A DNA stretch of 64,000 nt, taken from the NCBI GenBank assembly GCA_034359265.1, contig CP136893.1:48929501-48993500 (forward strand), in the 5' to 3' direction. Positions within the stretch are counted from its first letter, which is position 1, and each line of letters starts with the position of its first letter. Under the pieces are notes generated by a model. That model made no database searches. It had not been told where the DNA came from and saw only the letters and a program-made list of their open reading frames with translations. A program made the position numbers and the translations under genes. This document shows positions 1 through 8,229 of this stretch, in pieces. The stretch is from Canna indica (lineage: Eukaryota; Streptophyta; Magnoliopsida; Zingiberales; Cannaceae).

Positions 1-460
1 GGTGGAATTTATATATTATGCATTTTTATCAGTTTATTATAATATAAAAATTTGCTATAGGACAATGCAAACTGCAGTTGGCGTGTTTAGAGGAGATGCC
101 TATAGTGACGGAGTCAATGCGCCACCTTTAATGGTTGAAAATGGTGGAATTAGTGCACGGCGTGCAATTTCCTGTTTGAATTATCCACCAGTCATAGAAG
201 TTGAATATTGCCGAGAGCATTTTGTAATACCTGAGATTTTCTAATATAAAATTTTATTCGATTCAGCAAGTCGGATCGCGGATTAGCCAGGTTGAGTCGC
301 GAGGTCGCCGCGAGTAGAAGGTGTAATTTAATTTGTTGGACTCGTAATTAATGCTCTCATGTTTTATAAGTGGAATTGATTCAAGTTTGGTTGGAATCGG
401 GTTCGCGGGTCGAGTCAGGCTCAATTCGGATACGAATTGAGTCGAGTAGGGATTTAAGTG
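1..460. other. Left flank, no recognisable gene
   Basis: This stretch is non-satellite, moderately AT-rich sequence. An 80-codon open frame lies at 2-244 on the plus strand. It has no domain or motif I recognise and may simply be chance, or the end of something starting outside the window. Bases 260-445 are richer in G and C, with several GAGTCG-like words, and lead into a TATA-like run. I see no LTR ends, tRNA or repeat unit here. Confidence 0.4.
420..441. repeat. Short perfect inverted repeat upstream of the TATA-like run
   Basis: Nine-base arms CTCAATTCG (420-428) and CGAATTGAG (433-441) flank a GATA loop. The dyad lies about 27 bp upstream of the TATA-like run at 468. It could be a binding site for a dimeric factor or a hairpin. 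No function is shown by the sequence. Confidence 0.45.
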
Positions 461-467
461 AGTATTG

Positions 468-484
468 TATATATATATATAAAA
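468..484 (+). promoter_or_regulatory. TATA-box-like run
   Basis: An alternating TA run ending in AAAA is followed immediately by GGGCCCAT (485-492), which contains the GGCCCA word often found in plant promoters. Downstream sequence changes to a GA-rich leader with a consensus splice donor, as expected for a plant pol II promoter. The TA run alone could also be an ordinary microsatellite, so this is a candidate only. Confidence 0.35.
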
Positions 485-504
485 GGGCCCATCGGTTGTT
501 GTAC

Positions 505-660
505 GGCTCAAGAAGAGTCGCACGGAAATGAGAAGGGGGAGAGAGAGGGAGAAGGGAGAGAGGCGATCAAGGGGGGCGGCGCCGGAGTTCGTGGTCGTCG
601 TCGGAGGCCGAGACATCTTCGATCTTCTTCCCTTTTCCTTCCATTAAGGCTAAGGTGAGT
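505..660 (+). other. Possible untranslated leader exon with 5' splice site
   Basis: If transcription begins about 25-35 bp after the TATA-like run, the transcript would have a strongly purine-rich (GA) leader, then CT-rich sequence, then AAG|GTGAGT with the donor GT at 655-656, a near-perfect plant 5' splice site. The first ATG (528) opens a 39-codon frame closing at 647, rich in Arg and Gly, with no family resemblance. It is more like an upstream ORF than a protein. The next exon cannot be found in the window. A leader of an LTR element or a gene truncated by later insertions are alternatives. Confidence 0.3.
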
Positions 661-1502
661 GGTTGAACCATGGATTAGGGTGAGGCCCTTGGCCAAACCC
701 TTGGGTTCATGAAGTTGTCGATTTTTCATGATGATTCTTTAGCAATTCTTGTGGTTCTTGATCTTGTATTTCCCTCGTGTTGTCAATGTGTGATCTTGTG
801 ATTTTTCCGCGATGTTTTCTTGATTCATAGTGCCGGCCGAATAGAGAAAAAAGAGGAAATGCCATCCCGAAATTTTCCCTAAGTTTCTCGAGTGCTTAAA
901 TCCTTGTAGATCTATTCTTAAGCATGATTATGATCTTAGGAGGAATTTGTAGAGACCTTGGTTTAGGGTTTGGTTTCCCCCAATATCTCTAGGGTCGGCC
1001 ATGTGAGGTTCTTCCCCAATTCGAAGGGGGTCGGCCGAGAGGGGTAAACCAAGGCTCGGCTTTGAGAATGAAGAGGAAAAAATAAAATATATGACTTAGC
1101 TTGTTGAGATCATAGCGTTGAGAACATGGATTTGATATAGTGTTAATTAAGATAATCGTTTATTAACCGGTGTAGATTGTTTCTTGTCTTAAGGTGTATT
1201 AGATGGCTCTCTACATATTTTTATGCTTGCTGGAAATTATTTCTATATGCTGTAATTCAATAATTAAATGTTGTAAATAATTATTTAATTGATGAAACAA
1301 TTGCTCGTAGGATTCCATCAAAGTATTGTTGCTGAAGTTAATTTTTCACATGCTGCAATTAAATATTTGAATGCAGGAATTTAATGTGTAATTGTTGTGA
1401 TTATGTAGGAAATTATGGTGGTATAATTGTTGAATCATCCTATTTCTAGTAAGTTGTGAATTATTAATTATTGTGAATATTATGTCAATGATATGCTTAA
1501 TA
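661..1502. other. Intron-like or intergenic sequence, no gene
   Basis: The sequence is T-rich after the putative splice donor and becomes strongly AT-rich from about 1,080 to 1,502, where the LINE A-tail (T run on this strand) begins. No open frame with recognisable domains is seen on either strand. The word GGTCGGCC occurs twice between about 990 and 1,040. If the leader exon upstream is real, this is the intron into which the LINE inserted. Confidence 0.35.
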
Positions 1503-1838
1503 TTTTTTTTTTTGCAACAAGGCAAAAGGAAATATATTAATTCGTAAAAGGATACAATAGAGTTCATACACGACTACCATTAATAGGAATGGTAGAGCTT
1601 CTCATCCCCCAAAGGAAAATACTACGCCCCTCATCTTCGGCATTGCCATCAGCAAGGTAGTAGCCAAAACCTTAGGAGAAGTGGAACAAAAGGAAAAAAA
1701 CCCACAGCCCGGGTCAAGCACAATATAGAGATGCAAACAATGCATCACACGGATTACCCACAACTCGGGCCAAGTAATAAATATCACATGGACTACCCGC
1801 GACTCGGACCAAGCAATAAAAGCTCACACAGTGAATCA
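1503..1838 (-). other. LINE 3' untranslated region and A-tail
   Basis: This segment follows the ORF2 stop codon. On the minus strand its last ~200 bp (plus 1704-1503) end in GTTGC followed by 11 A. The same ~200 bp recur in inverted orientation at 7717-7914 with only a few substitutions, which identifies it as the family's conserved 3' tail, the part usually recognised by the element's own reverse transcriptase during target-primed reverse transcription. Confidence 0.8.
1700..1815 (-). repeat. Three imperfect ~20-bp repeats in the LINE 3' UTR
   Basis: On the plus strand, copies lie at 1700-1720, 1756-1776 and 1795-1815, each reading roughly ACCCRCRRCYCGGRYCAAGY (degenerate). The second and third copies extend to a ~38-bp unit with spacing 39. 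They lie just upstream, in LINE orientation, of the conserved 3' tail. The inverted tail copy at 7717-7914 lacks them. They may be simple tandem growth in the UTR. Confidence 0.55.
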
Positions 1839-4064
1839 CTAATCTGGACAGACAGGAGTGAAGTGAACTTGAACGCTCCACCGTTCTGCAACAACTCTGT
1901 TCCTTGGTGTGTCGGTGATAGGCCTAGTACCATATATCTGAAGAATTTTGCTTTTAACTCTTGTGATAACACTGCTAAGCACGCTAGCAGGTGAAGATGA
2001 TACATGAGAAAAAATACGATCATTCCGCTCACGCCAAATGAAGTAAACTGAAGCAGTGAGAGCAATACGCCTAATATAGCCAATGAATGAGTCTCCACTC
2101 ATAACGTCTTCCCACCATCTAAGCTGATCACCCCAATGATGCAAAGGGTTCGCCAAGAGACAATGATCTAGAACCTTGCGCCAAATTATAGTCGAGAAAG
2201 GGCAGTGAAAGAATAGGTGTTCAATGGATTCATCTACACCGCAAAAATAACAACTAGTAGAATGTGTAATTCCCCAATGTGAAAGTCGATCAAGAGTTGA
2301 TAATCTCCGTAAGAGAGCAAGCCATAACACAAAAGAGTACCTCGGGATCCTTCCCTTGAACCAAACAAGATGATGCCAAGTAACCATGGGATTAGTGGGG
2401 GAAATGCCATTGCAAACTGATGCAATACTAAACCGACCATCTATAGACGGTCTCCAAAGCACCCGATCTCCATTAAAACCAGTGTTCACAGAGCCAATAG
2501 AATCCCAAGCACTATGCAAAACAAGTTCATGGCCAAGGTTGCCCAACTGCCAAGTATTGTGTTGCCAAATAGATGAAACCCTAGCGGTCCTACTGGAGTA
2601 GAGGCGGGCCGGAATGTGATCATTCATCCTGTCAATAAGAAGATAACCAGGAATCCAAGGATCAAGCCAGAGAAATGTATTCATACCATCACCAATGTGA
2701 TACTCTACAAGTTCCTTTGCTTGATCACGAGCAAAAAGGATACTGCGGAAACACCAAGAGCAGGCCTGTGGCTGTCGTACAGTCCAAATGGAGTCATTGT
2801 TGAGGAATTTAGAGCTGATCCAACGGATCCATAGAGAGTCTTTCTTTGAAGCAATAGCCCAAATATACCTCATAAGGTACGCAATGTTAAGGTGAGAGAG
2901 TCGATGAAGCCCAAGCCCACCATTTTGATACGATTGACAAATGTCATCCCAGGAGATCTTATGGAAGCTTCTTTTATCATCCCCACTCCACAGGAATCTA
3001 GCAAGAAGTTGTTCAATACGAGATATGACTCTCTGGGGTAGCTTGTAAGTGGCGCACCAATAGGTGATCTTACCCTGTAAAATAGATTTAATAAGAGCCA
3101 ACCTGCCCATGTAAGATAAATGCTTTGCCTTCCAAGAGTGAATGCGGCTCTGGATGCTCTCAATAAGAGGGAGGCAATCATTATATGTAAGCTGCTTGGT
3201 AATAAGAGGGACACCTAGGAATCGAGTGGGGAGAGCACCAATAGGAATACCAAAAATGTCCTGAACTCTGTTCATCAGGTCGCTAGAGCACCTCGCTATA
3301 TACAGATTAGACTTGGTAGTACTAACGGATAGCCCTGAGATGTCTGCAAAGGACCCCAATACATCCTTGATCGCTCTAGCATTGGACTCTGAGGCTTCGG
3401 CAAACATAATGAGATCATCTGCAAATGCGAGGTGAGTAATAAGTGGATTTGCACAACTCGGGTGTGGAGTGATCATACCTTGCCTGACTAAGTCATCAAG
3501 ACGAGAAGATAAGTGCTGCATAACAATAAGGAACAAGTAAGGAGACATGGGGCAGCCTTGTCTAAGGCCTCGAGAACTCCGAAAGAAACCCATAGAAGAG
3601 CCATTAATATTGATAGTAAAGGAGGGATTAGAAACACATGCTCTAATCCAACTGATCATCATAGTAGGGAACCCATGCAATTGAAGTAACTGAAGCAGGA
3701 AATCCCATCGAACTGAATCATAGGCCTTATGGAGGTCAACTTTGATGGCCATATGTTTCTGCCCAGAATTAAGATGATAGTTGTGCATAAGACTATGGCA
3801 CAGAGCAATATTTTCATGTATGAGCCTACCACTCATAAAGGCATGCTGGGTTGGGCTAATCAAATCAGGTAATACAACCTTGAGCCTATTCGTAATAAGC
3901 TTTGAAATAAATCTGTAGATCATCTTGCAAATAGAGAGAGGACGGTAATCAGAAAATGAGTTGGTGTTCGCCTTCTTAGGAATAAGAGTGATGGGGGTAA
4001 TATTGACTTCACTAAGAAGTTTGCCGGTCCTAAAGAACTCAAGAATGGCAGCAATAACATCATC
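1839..4064 (-). CDS. LINE ORF2 C-terminal part: reverse transcriptase and zinc-binding region
   Basis: The frame is open from just after the TAG; the first ATG is at 3923, giving a 694-residue stretch. The 47 codons before that ATG carry ITLIPKK and DYRPLS, conserved early reverse transcriptase blocks, so this is a continuation and not an independent gene. From the ATG: PTQHAFMSGR (24-33), DLHKAYDSV (63-71, catalytic Asp63), RGLRQGCPMSPYLF (118-131), and FADD (167-170, the catalytic Asp pair). A thumb/connection region follows, then a Cys-His cluster (C558, C561, H569, C574) like the zinc-binding region found at the end of plant LINE reverse transcriptases. It ends shortly after IWRERNDRIF. 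No RNase H motifs are visible. Confidence 0.88.
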   Translation of the reverse strand, partial: DDVIAAILEFFRTGKLLSEVNITPITLIPKKANTNSFSDYRPLSICKMIYRFISKLITNRLKVVLPDLISPTQHAFMSGRLIHENIALCHSLMHNYHLNSGQKHMAIKVDLHKAYDSVRWDFLLQLLQLHGFPTMMISWIRACVSNPSFTININGSSMGFFRSSRGLRQGCPMSPYLFLIVMQHLSSRLDDLVRQGMITPHPSCANPLITHLAFADDLIMFAEASESNARAIKDVLGSFADISGLSVSTTKSNLYIARCSSDLMNRVQDIFGIPIGALPTRFLGVPLITKQLTYNDCLPLIESIQSRIHSWKAKHLSYMGRLALIKSILQGKITYWCATYKLPQRVISRIEQLLARFLWSGDDKRSFHKISWDDICQSYQNGGLGLHRLSHLNIAYLMRYIWAIASKKDSLWIRWISSKFLNNDSIWTVRQPQACSWCFRSILFARDQAKELVEYHIGDGMNTFLWLDPWIPGYLLIDRMNDHIPARLYSSRTARVSSIWQHNTWQLGNLGHELVLHSAWDSIGSVNTGFNGDRVLWRPSIDGRFSIASVCNGISPTNPMVTWHHLVWFKGRIPRYSFVLWLALLRRLSTLDRLSHWGITHSTSCYFCGVDESIEHLFFHCPFSTIIWRKVLDHCLLANPLHHWGDQLRWWEDVMSGDSFIGYIRRIALTASVYFIWRERNDRIFSHVSSSPASVLSSVITRVKSKILQIYGTRPITDTPRNRVVAERWSVQVHFTPVCPD

Positions 4065-5498
4065 CTAAATGATAGACCAACAAGATTTATAAAATTCAGC
4101 ATTGAATCCATCAACGCCAGGGGCCTTATCAGAATTTGAAGATAGGATTACTTGTTCAATCTCTTGAGGGGTAACCGGTTGAGACAACAGGGATATGCTT
4201 TGTTGGGAGAGGCAACTTTGGACACGAACATTAGAAAGATTCACATGAGGAATCTCAGGAGCAAATGTCCGAGTAAAGTAGTTGATAGCTTCTTGGTCAA
4301 GAGCTTGGCCTTCGAGAATATTCCCATCTGCATCTTTTATAGAAAGTAAGGCATTCCTATTATATTTGGACTTTAAGGAATTATGAAAAAACTTTGAGTT
4401 TGAGTCACCAAGGCGTAACCAAGTATCCCTTGATTTTTGTCTAAATGAGGCCTCCTCATTAGCGTAGAGCCTTAGAAGTTCAGCCCTGCACTCTGCCTCT
4501 TCAATGATAGCCATATCATCCATATTTGTAGAGAGAGTGATCGTCTGTAAACCATGAAGCTTAGATTGCAGTGAATGTATCTGACTTTTTTGAGCCTTCA
4601 TCAAGTCCCTAGACCATATTTGTAGAGCCTTCCTGGTCCTTTTTAATTTGTAGATAAGAATAAACATTCTCGTAGTTCTGTGGCCGAATCTACTAGTGAC
4701 AGGCGGGTTCCAAGCTGCCTCAACACAATCTAGGAATCTAGTTTCCCGAGGCCAATAATTAAGGAAATGGAAATTCCGAGGTCGCCAAGGTAAAGTGCAC
4801 ACCCTAAATGTGACAAAAGTATGATCAGATACATCAGGAGTATGGAATGTAGCCTCTGAATCCGGAAATGCAGAAACCCAGTTTTGATTGCATAGAACCC
4901 TGTCAAGTTTTTCACATACCCTGTTGTTACCTGTAGAAGAATTAGTCCACGAAAAGAAGTTACCTTTACTCTTCATATCAAATAGGCCCAAGTTATCAAC
5001 GGTATCAGTAATACTCTCAATGTATGAGCCATTAACATCGCTGCCCCCACGTTTTTCAGACGGTGAGAAGACCATATTAAAATCCCCAAAGACGGTCCAA
5101 GGCCCCTCAACATGATTTGCAAAGGCATGTAAAACAGTCCAAATGTGGGTCCTATCATCATTAGAATAAAGACCATAAACCACAGAAAAGGAAAAGGTTG
5201 TACCTAGCTGAATAAACTTAATACCGCCCGAAACAACCTGATCTGTAGAAGCTATGATAGAAATATCCACTACAGCAGGATTCCAAATACACCATATTCG
5301 ACCGTGATGATTAGGACAAACATTGACATGATAATTCCACCCATCCACAATATTCAAGACACGAGCTGAATGCTCCAATTTAACTCTAGTCTCCAATAGA
5401 AAGAAGCAGTGAAGTTTGTGTTGGGATATCTTACTTCTGATGGCCTGTTGCTTAGCACAACTGTTCAGGCCCCGAATGTTCCAAAAGGCTACTTGCAT
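4065..5498 (-). CDS. LINE ORF2 N-terminal part: APE-type endonuclease
   Basis: This is a 477-residue open frame starting MQVAFWNIRGLN. It fits the exonuclease-endonuclease-phosphatase fold that nicks genomic DNA to prime reverse transcription. Visible signature residues in order: N7 in WNIRGLN, E36 in LLETRV, D139 and N141 in GDFN, the GNFFSWTN block (179-186), KLDRVL (197-202), and the terminal SDH (224-226) with D225 and H226. All core catalytic positions of the family appear intact. Residues after about 230 form the linker leading to the start of the polymerase domain (DKAPGVDGFNAEFYK), where the frame hits TAG at 4065. Start codon choice follows the MQ.AFWN beginning and the ORF1 overlap. 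Confidence 0.88.
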   Translation of the reverse strand: MQVAFWNIRGLNSCAKQQAIRSKISQHKLHCFFLLETRVKLEHSARVLNIVDGWNYHVNVCPNHHGRIWCIWNPAVVDISIIASTDQVVSGGIKFIQLGTTFSFSVVYGLYSNDDRTHIWTVLHAFANHVEGPWTVFGDFNMVFSPSEKRGGSDVNGSYIESITDTVDNLGLFDMKSKGNFFSWTNSSTGNNRVCEKLDRVLCNQNWVSAFPDSEATFHTPDVSDHTFVTFRVCTLPWRPRNFHFLNYWPRETRFLDCVEAAWNPPVTSRFGHRTTRMFILIYKLKRTRKALQIWSRDLMKAQKSQIHSLQSKLHGLQTITLSTNMDDMAIIEEAECRAELLRLYANEEASFRQKSRDTWLRLGDSNSKFFHNSLKSKYNRNALLSIKDADGNILEGQALDQEAINYFTRTFAPEIPHVNLSNVRVQSCLSQQSISLLSQPVTPQEIEQVILSSNSDKAPGVDGFNAEFYKSCWSII

Positions 5499-7018
5499 CT
5501 ATGGAATTGGGTACTCTTCTTCTTGCCCAGTTTCCTAGAACTTTCTGCACCTCCTTTGGCCTTTTTAATTTGTGCATGGAGATTAGCTTCCTCAATAGGA
5601 TCATAATCATCATCATTGTGTATATCATTATCTGAAGAATCTGCCAGGACATCGAACCTATTGGGAGAGGTTATCTTACCTTTTGACTGAGGCATTTCTG
5701 GTTCAACAACATGTGCTTTGCCTTTCTTCCGCATATTAGCATCTTGAAGAATAGACACGTTATTCATGTTCTCCACCTGTTTAATAAGAGTGTTATATTC
5801 GTCAACATGATTAGCTTTAACAATCTCTTGTTGTGGCTCAAGAGGTGGTTGGCGATGTGCCTTCTTAGGAACCCACACTTGCTTGGTACTATTGCTGCAA
5901 TATCTAGTAGCATGCCCAAATTTTTTGCAATTTGTGCAATGGACTGGAATCCAATCATATTCAACGCGAATATTGTACTCCTCATTATTCATGCTCACGG
6001 GCAAATCTTTAGGATAAGTGCAATGTAAAGGCACCTCAATGCAAGCACGAAGATAACTCAAACGCTGTTTTGTTGATGACATGTGATCCAGATGTAAAGG
6101 TTTGCCAATAACACTGCAAAACTTATTAATAAAGAAAGGAGTCCACATAAACAGAGGAACATCAAAAAACTTTACCCATATAGGAATTGTAGCCATCTCA
6201 GCCTTTTCCAACTTCATGGCTCTATCCCATTTCCGAAGAGCAAGAAACCTGTTTTGAACAAACCATGGGCCGCCCTCAAGAATAGCATCTGCATCGTCCC
6301 TATGTGAGAAGCAAAAAATAAAGAACCCTGAGTCCATAGAGAGCACCTCAACATTGCCATTAATTTTCCACATCTTGGACACCCAATTTTTCACTACTCT
6401 GTACGGAAGACGTGACCCAATAAAATGGCCTACTAAGGAAGATTGCCAATGGTTTTCCCCCGCTAAAATCTCTTCTTGAGAAGCCTCGATAATAAGATTG
6501 CCATCCACAATAGTCGGCTCCTCGAAGCAAAGCTTAGTTTCATGTATATGCTGATTGGTGGAGAAGAGCGAGCTCCACGACTTTATATTCTCATGTCCAG
6601 CCATAGAAGACAAAGGAAAGCTAAGAGGTTGTTGCAAGGAAGGCATATCATTCCGAATTGACTGGAGTAAACCTATGATAGATGAACGAGTGGCCACATC
6701 AATATCAAAATCATTTATCGTCTTCTGAAGCATATCCAAAGCTTTACCATTCGGGACGGTAACACTATCAATATTATCCAGAGAAGGAGGAGGTGCAATT
6801 ATCGTCTCATCAGAACACTGAGGAAAGTTTGCATCCACAATACGTCTAGGAAGAGAACGAACACTTCTAGCATCATTAGAAGGCACAACTTTCTTCATGG
6901 TAGCCAACTCAGAATTCCTCTTGATAATGGAATGGAGAAAAGCCGAAGATGAAGAAGAAGTCACCGGTGCCCCAAGAATAGGAGGAAGATGGTCCCCCAG
7001 AACCTCATGGCCGACCAT
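5489..7018 (-). CDS. LINE ORF1 protein (nucleic-acid-binding, CCHC zinc knuckle)
   Basis: An intact 509-codon frame begins MVGHEVLGDH. In plant LINEs ORF1 binds element RNA and forms the particle used for retrotransposition. Residues about 180-335 (from EEILAGENHW through DDADAILEGGPWF and PIWVKFFDVPLF) match the DUF4283-type domain typical of plant LINE ORF1 proteins. It is followed by a zinc knuckle at 361-374 with spacing C-x2-C-x4-H-x4-C. An NRFDVL motif (453-458), an acidic stretch (461-477) and a basic, Lys-rich C-terminus (485-502) come after. Ser-rich residues 21-25 lie near the N-terminus. No stops or frameshifts are seen. The stop codon overlaps the ORF2 start, which implies coupled or reinitiated translation of ORF2. 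Confidence 0.87.
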   Translation of the reverse strand: MVGHEVLGDHLPPILGAPVTSSSSSAFLHSIIKRNSELATMKKVVPSNDARSVRSLPRRIVDANFPQCSDETIIAPPPSLDNIDSVTVPNGKALDMLQKTINDFDIDVATRSSIIGLLQSIRNDMPSLQQPLSFPLSSMAGHENIKSWSSLFSTNQHIHETKLCFEEPTIVDGNLIIEASQEEILAGENHWQSSLVGHFIGSRLPYRVVKNWVSKMWKINGNVEVLSMDSGFFIFCFSHRDDADAILEGGPWFVQNRFLALRKWDRAMKLEKAEMATIPIWVKFFDVPLFMWTPFFINKFCSVIGKPLHLDHMSSTKQRLSYLRACIEVPLHCTYPKDLPVSMNNEEYNIRVEYDWIPVHCTNCKKFGHATRYCSNSTKQVWVPKKAHRQPPLEPQQEIVKANHVDEYNTLIKQVENMNNVSILQDANMRKKGKAHVVEPEMPQSKGKITSPNRFDVLADSSDNDIHNDDDYDPIEEANLHAQIKKAKGGAESSRKLGKKKSTQFHRCK

Positions 7019-7480
7019 AGCAAGGGATCACAGCAATGAAAGCAACGAAGGAAGAAGGCTTCAACAGACTTAAACCTGCAACGCAAGCAGACAACACGGC
7101 ACCGGAACAAGGATGTCAGTTAGCAGAGAAACACCACTCCAAGCAATCCACAAACCCAGGCGAACTAAAGAAGATTGCACCACCCCGACACAAAGGAGCA
7201 GCAGAAACACCAAGATATCGGATAAGGAGCAATAGAAAGTGGACCGCCAAACCTCCAAGCCCACAAGCCACCGAGACACAGACTGCCCTTCAGAAAACCG
7301 CCGCCCACAAGGAAGCCGAGCCGGATCACCGGAGCCAAAGAAACTGGCATGCACTGTCAAAGAACACCGGAGAAGGAAAGCTACCCACCGATCACAACAG
7401 CGAAAAGGAGATACCCGAACCACTCCAGCCGGGATCTGCCGGAGAGAGCCGCAAGGGAACTATTTTGCCCCCTTCATTTT
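7019..7480 (-). promoter_or_regulatory. LINE 5' untranslated region, presumed internal promoter
   Basis: This GC-richer segment is upstream of ORF1 on the minus strand. It contains open frames on both strands (for example a 148-codon plus-strand frame at 7036-7482), but none has recognisable domains and their amino-acid bias follows base composition. LINEs of this clade normally carry an internal promoter here. No specific core element is evident. The exact 5' terminus is unclear; the GC-rich character ends near 7,480. Confidence 0.5.
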
Positions 7481-7716
7481 GATGATAATCAAATATTATT
7501 TTGACTTTTGATTTTGATTTTGGGGAATTTTAGAATGGTCTCATGGCGACTGGGAGCAAGTTTGGAGGCTTTGGGCGTGCGGAGGGGCTTCATGGGAAGA
7601 CAGCTGGCGTTCGGGGCTGTTTTTTGAAGATCTGGCCTGTTAGGTCTCGGGTTTACCCGATCGGACATTTTTTTGTCCGATTTGGGAATTAGTTTTGTCC
7701 TCCAGTGGAAGTGCTT
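7481..7716. other. Unassigned segment between two LINE ends
   Basis: No gene is seen. It lies between the 5' end of the minus-strand LINE and the plus-strand LINE tail. It may be the upstream part of a second LINE copy of a different subfamily (3' UTR only) or residual host sequence. It holds a hairpin with 8-bp arms at 7660-7667 (ATCGGACA) and 7674-7681 (TGTCCGAT) around a T6 loop. No satellite monomer is recognisable here. Confidence 0.4.
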
Positions 7717-7914
7717 TGGGTTTTTTTCCTTTTGTTCCACTTCTCCTAAGGTTTTGGCTACTACCTTGCTGATGGCAATGCCGAAGGTGAGGGGCGTGGT
7801 CTTTTCCTTTGGGGGATGAGAAGCTCTACCATTCCTATTAATGGTAGTCGTGTATGAACTCTATTGTATCCTTTTACGAATTAATATATTTCCTTTTGCC
7901 TTGTTGCAAAAAAA
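7717..7914 (+). mobile_element. LINE 3'-end fragment, inverted relative to the main LINE
   Basis: About 198 bp match, in opposite orientation, the terminal 3' sequence of the main LINE (1503-1704), with only a few substitutions (for example near 7788-7803). It ends TTGTTGC plus seven A (7908-7914), then TAATAATAA, and continues straight into satellite sequence. It has its own tail, so it is a separate, severely 5'-truncated insertion (or a related subfamily sharing the tail) rather than a twin-priming product of the main element. Confidence 0.8.
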
Positions 7915-8229
7915 TAATAATAATTCGATTAACAACTTCTCCCATCACAGTGAATGTTCTGGAGTCGCTCGGGACTCAGATTGCTGGGTGTTTTTACCCG
8001 ATACCCCGAAGTTCAATCAGTTGGATTCGTTCAAGATTCTATTCGAAAAATCGTGCAATTCTTTGCATTAGTTTGTCAAAAATAACTCGATTAACAACTT
8101 CTCCCACCACAGTGAATGTTCTGGAGTCGCTCGGGACTCAGATTTCTGGTCGTTTCGAACCGATACCCCGAAGTTCAATCAGTCGGCTTCGTTCAAGATT
8201 CTATTCCAAAAATCGTGCAATTCTTTGCA

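Larger units (their letters stand above)
1839..5498 (-). pseudogene. LINE ORF2 (endonuclease-reverse transcriptase), one in-frame stop
   Basis: The frame runs from ATG at 5498, overlapping the ORF1 stop by 10 nt (ATGCAAGTAG holds both), to the stop at 1839, spanning 1,219 codons, a usual size for plant LINE ORF2. It is interrupted only by TAG at 4067-4065. The reading frame on both sides of that stop is the same, so one base change rather than an indel explains the break. The stop falls at the start of the reverse transcriptase domain, so the truncated product would keep the endonuclease but lose polymerase activity. Readthrough cannot be excluded. Confidence 0.88.
1503..7480 (-). mobile_element. 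Near full-length plant L1-clade LINE (non-LTR retrotransposon)
   Basis: Read on the minus strand, the element has a GC-rich 5' region (about 7480-7019), ORF1 (7018-5489), ORF2 (5498-1839), a 336-bp 3' region and an A-tail of 11 (T run 1503-1513). This order and the domain set (CCHC knuckle, APE endonuclease, reverse transcriptase, C-terminal zinc-binding region, no RNase H seen) are those of plant L1-type LINEs. The 5' end is placed near 7480 by the change in composition and is uncertain by some tens of bases. I found no convincing target-site duplication: sequence before the T run and sequence after the 5' end are only loosely similar. One internal stop in ORF2 makes this copy probably non-autonomous. 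Confidence 0.9.

Noticed and set aside
263..729. Minus-strand open frames at 263-616 and 508-729
   Set aside because: They are antisense to the GA-rich leader. Their Ser/Leu/Pro richness follows from composition, and no motifs are seen.
7036..7482. 148-codon plus-strand open frame as a gene
   Set aside because: It lies antisense to the GC-rich LINE 5' region, is low in complexity, and shows no recognisable family.
1490..7505. Target-site duplication of the main LINE (GATATGCTTAATATT versus GATAATCAAATATT)
   Set aside because: The two flanks agree only with several mismatches and a gap, which is no better than AT-rich chance.
7495..7505. ATTATTTTGAC as a remnant of minus-orientation satellite left of the LINE tail
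   Set aside because: Eleven AT-rich bases with one gap relative to the monomer; the neighbouring bases do not match.
7481..7914. SINE with a LINE-derived tail
   Set aside because: No convincing pol III A and B boxes could be found at 7481-7716, so it is left as an unassigned segment plus LINE tail.
1503..7914. Twin-priming inversion of one LINE insertion
   Set aside because: Both inverted ends carry their own 3' tail with an A run, whereas twin priming inverts the 5' part and leaves only one tail.
8175..8215. CENP-B-box-like word CTTCGTTCAAGATTCTA in monomers
   Set aside because: It matches only the first half of the box (TTCG....A) and lacks the CGGG core; plants also have no established CENP-B box dependence.
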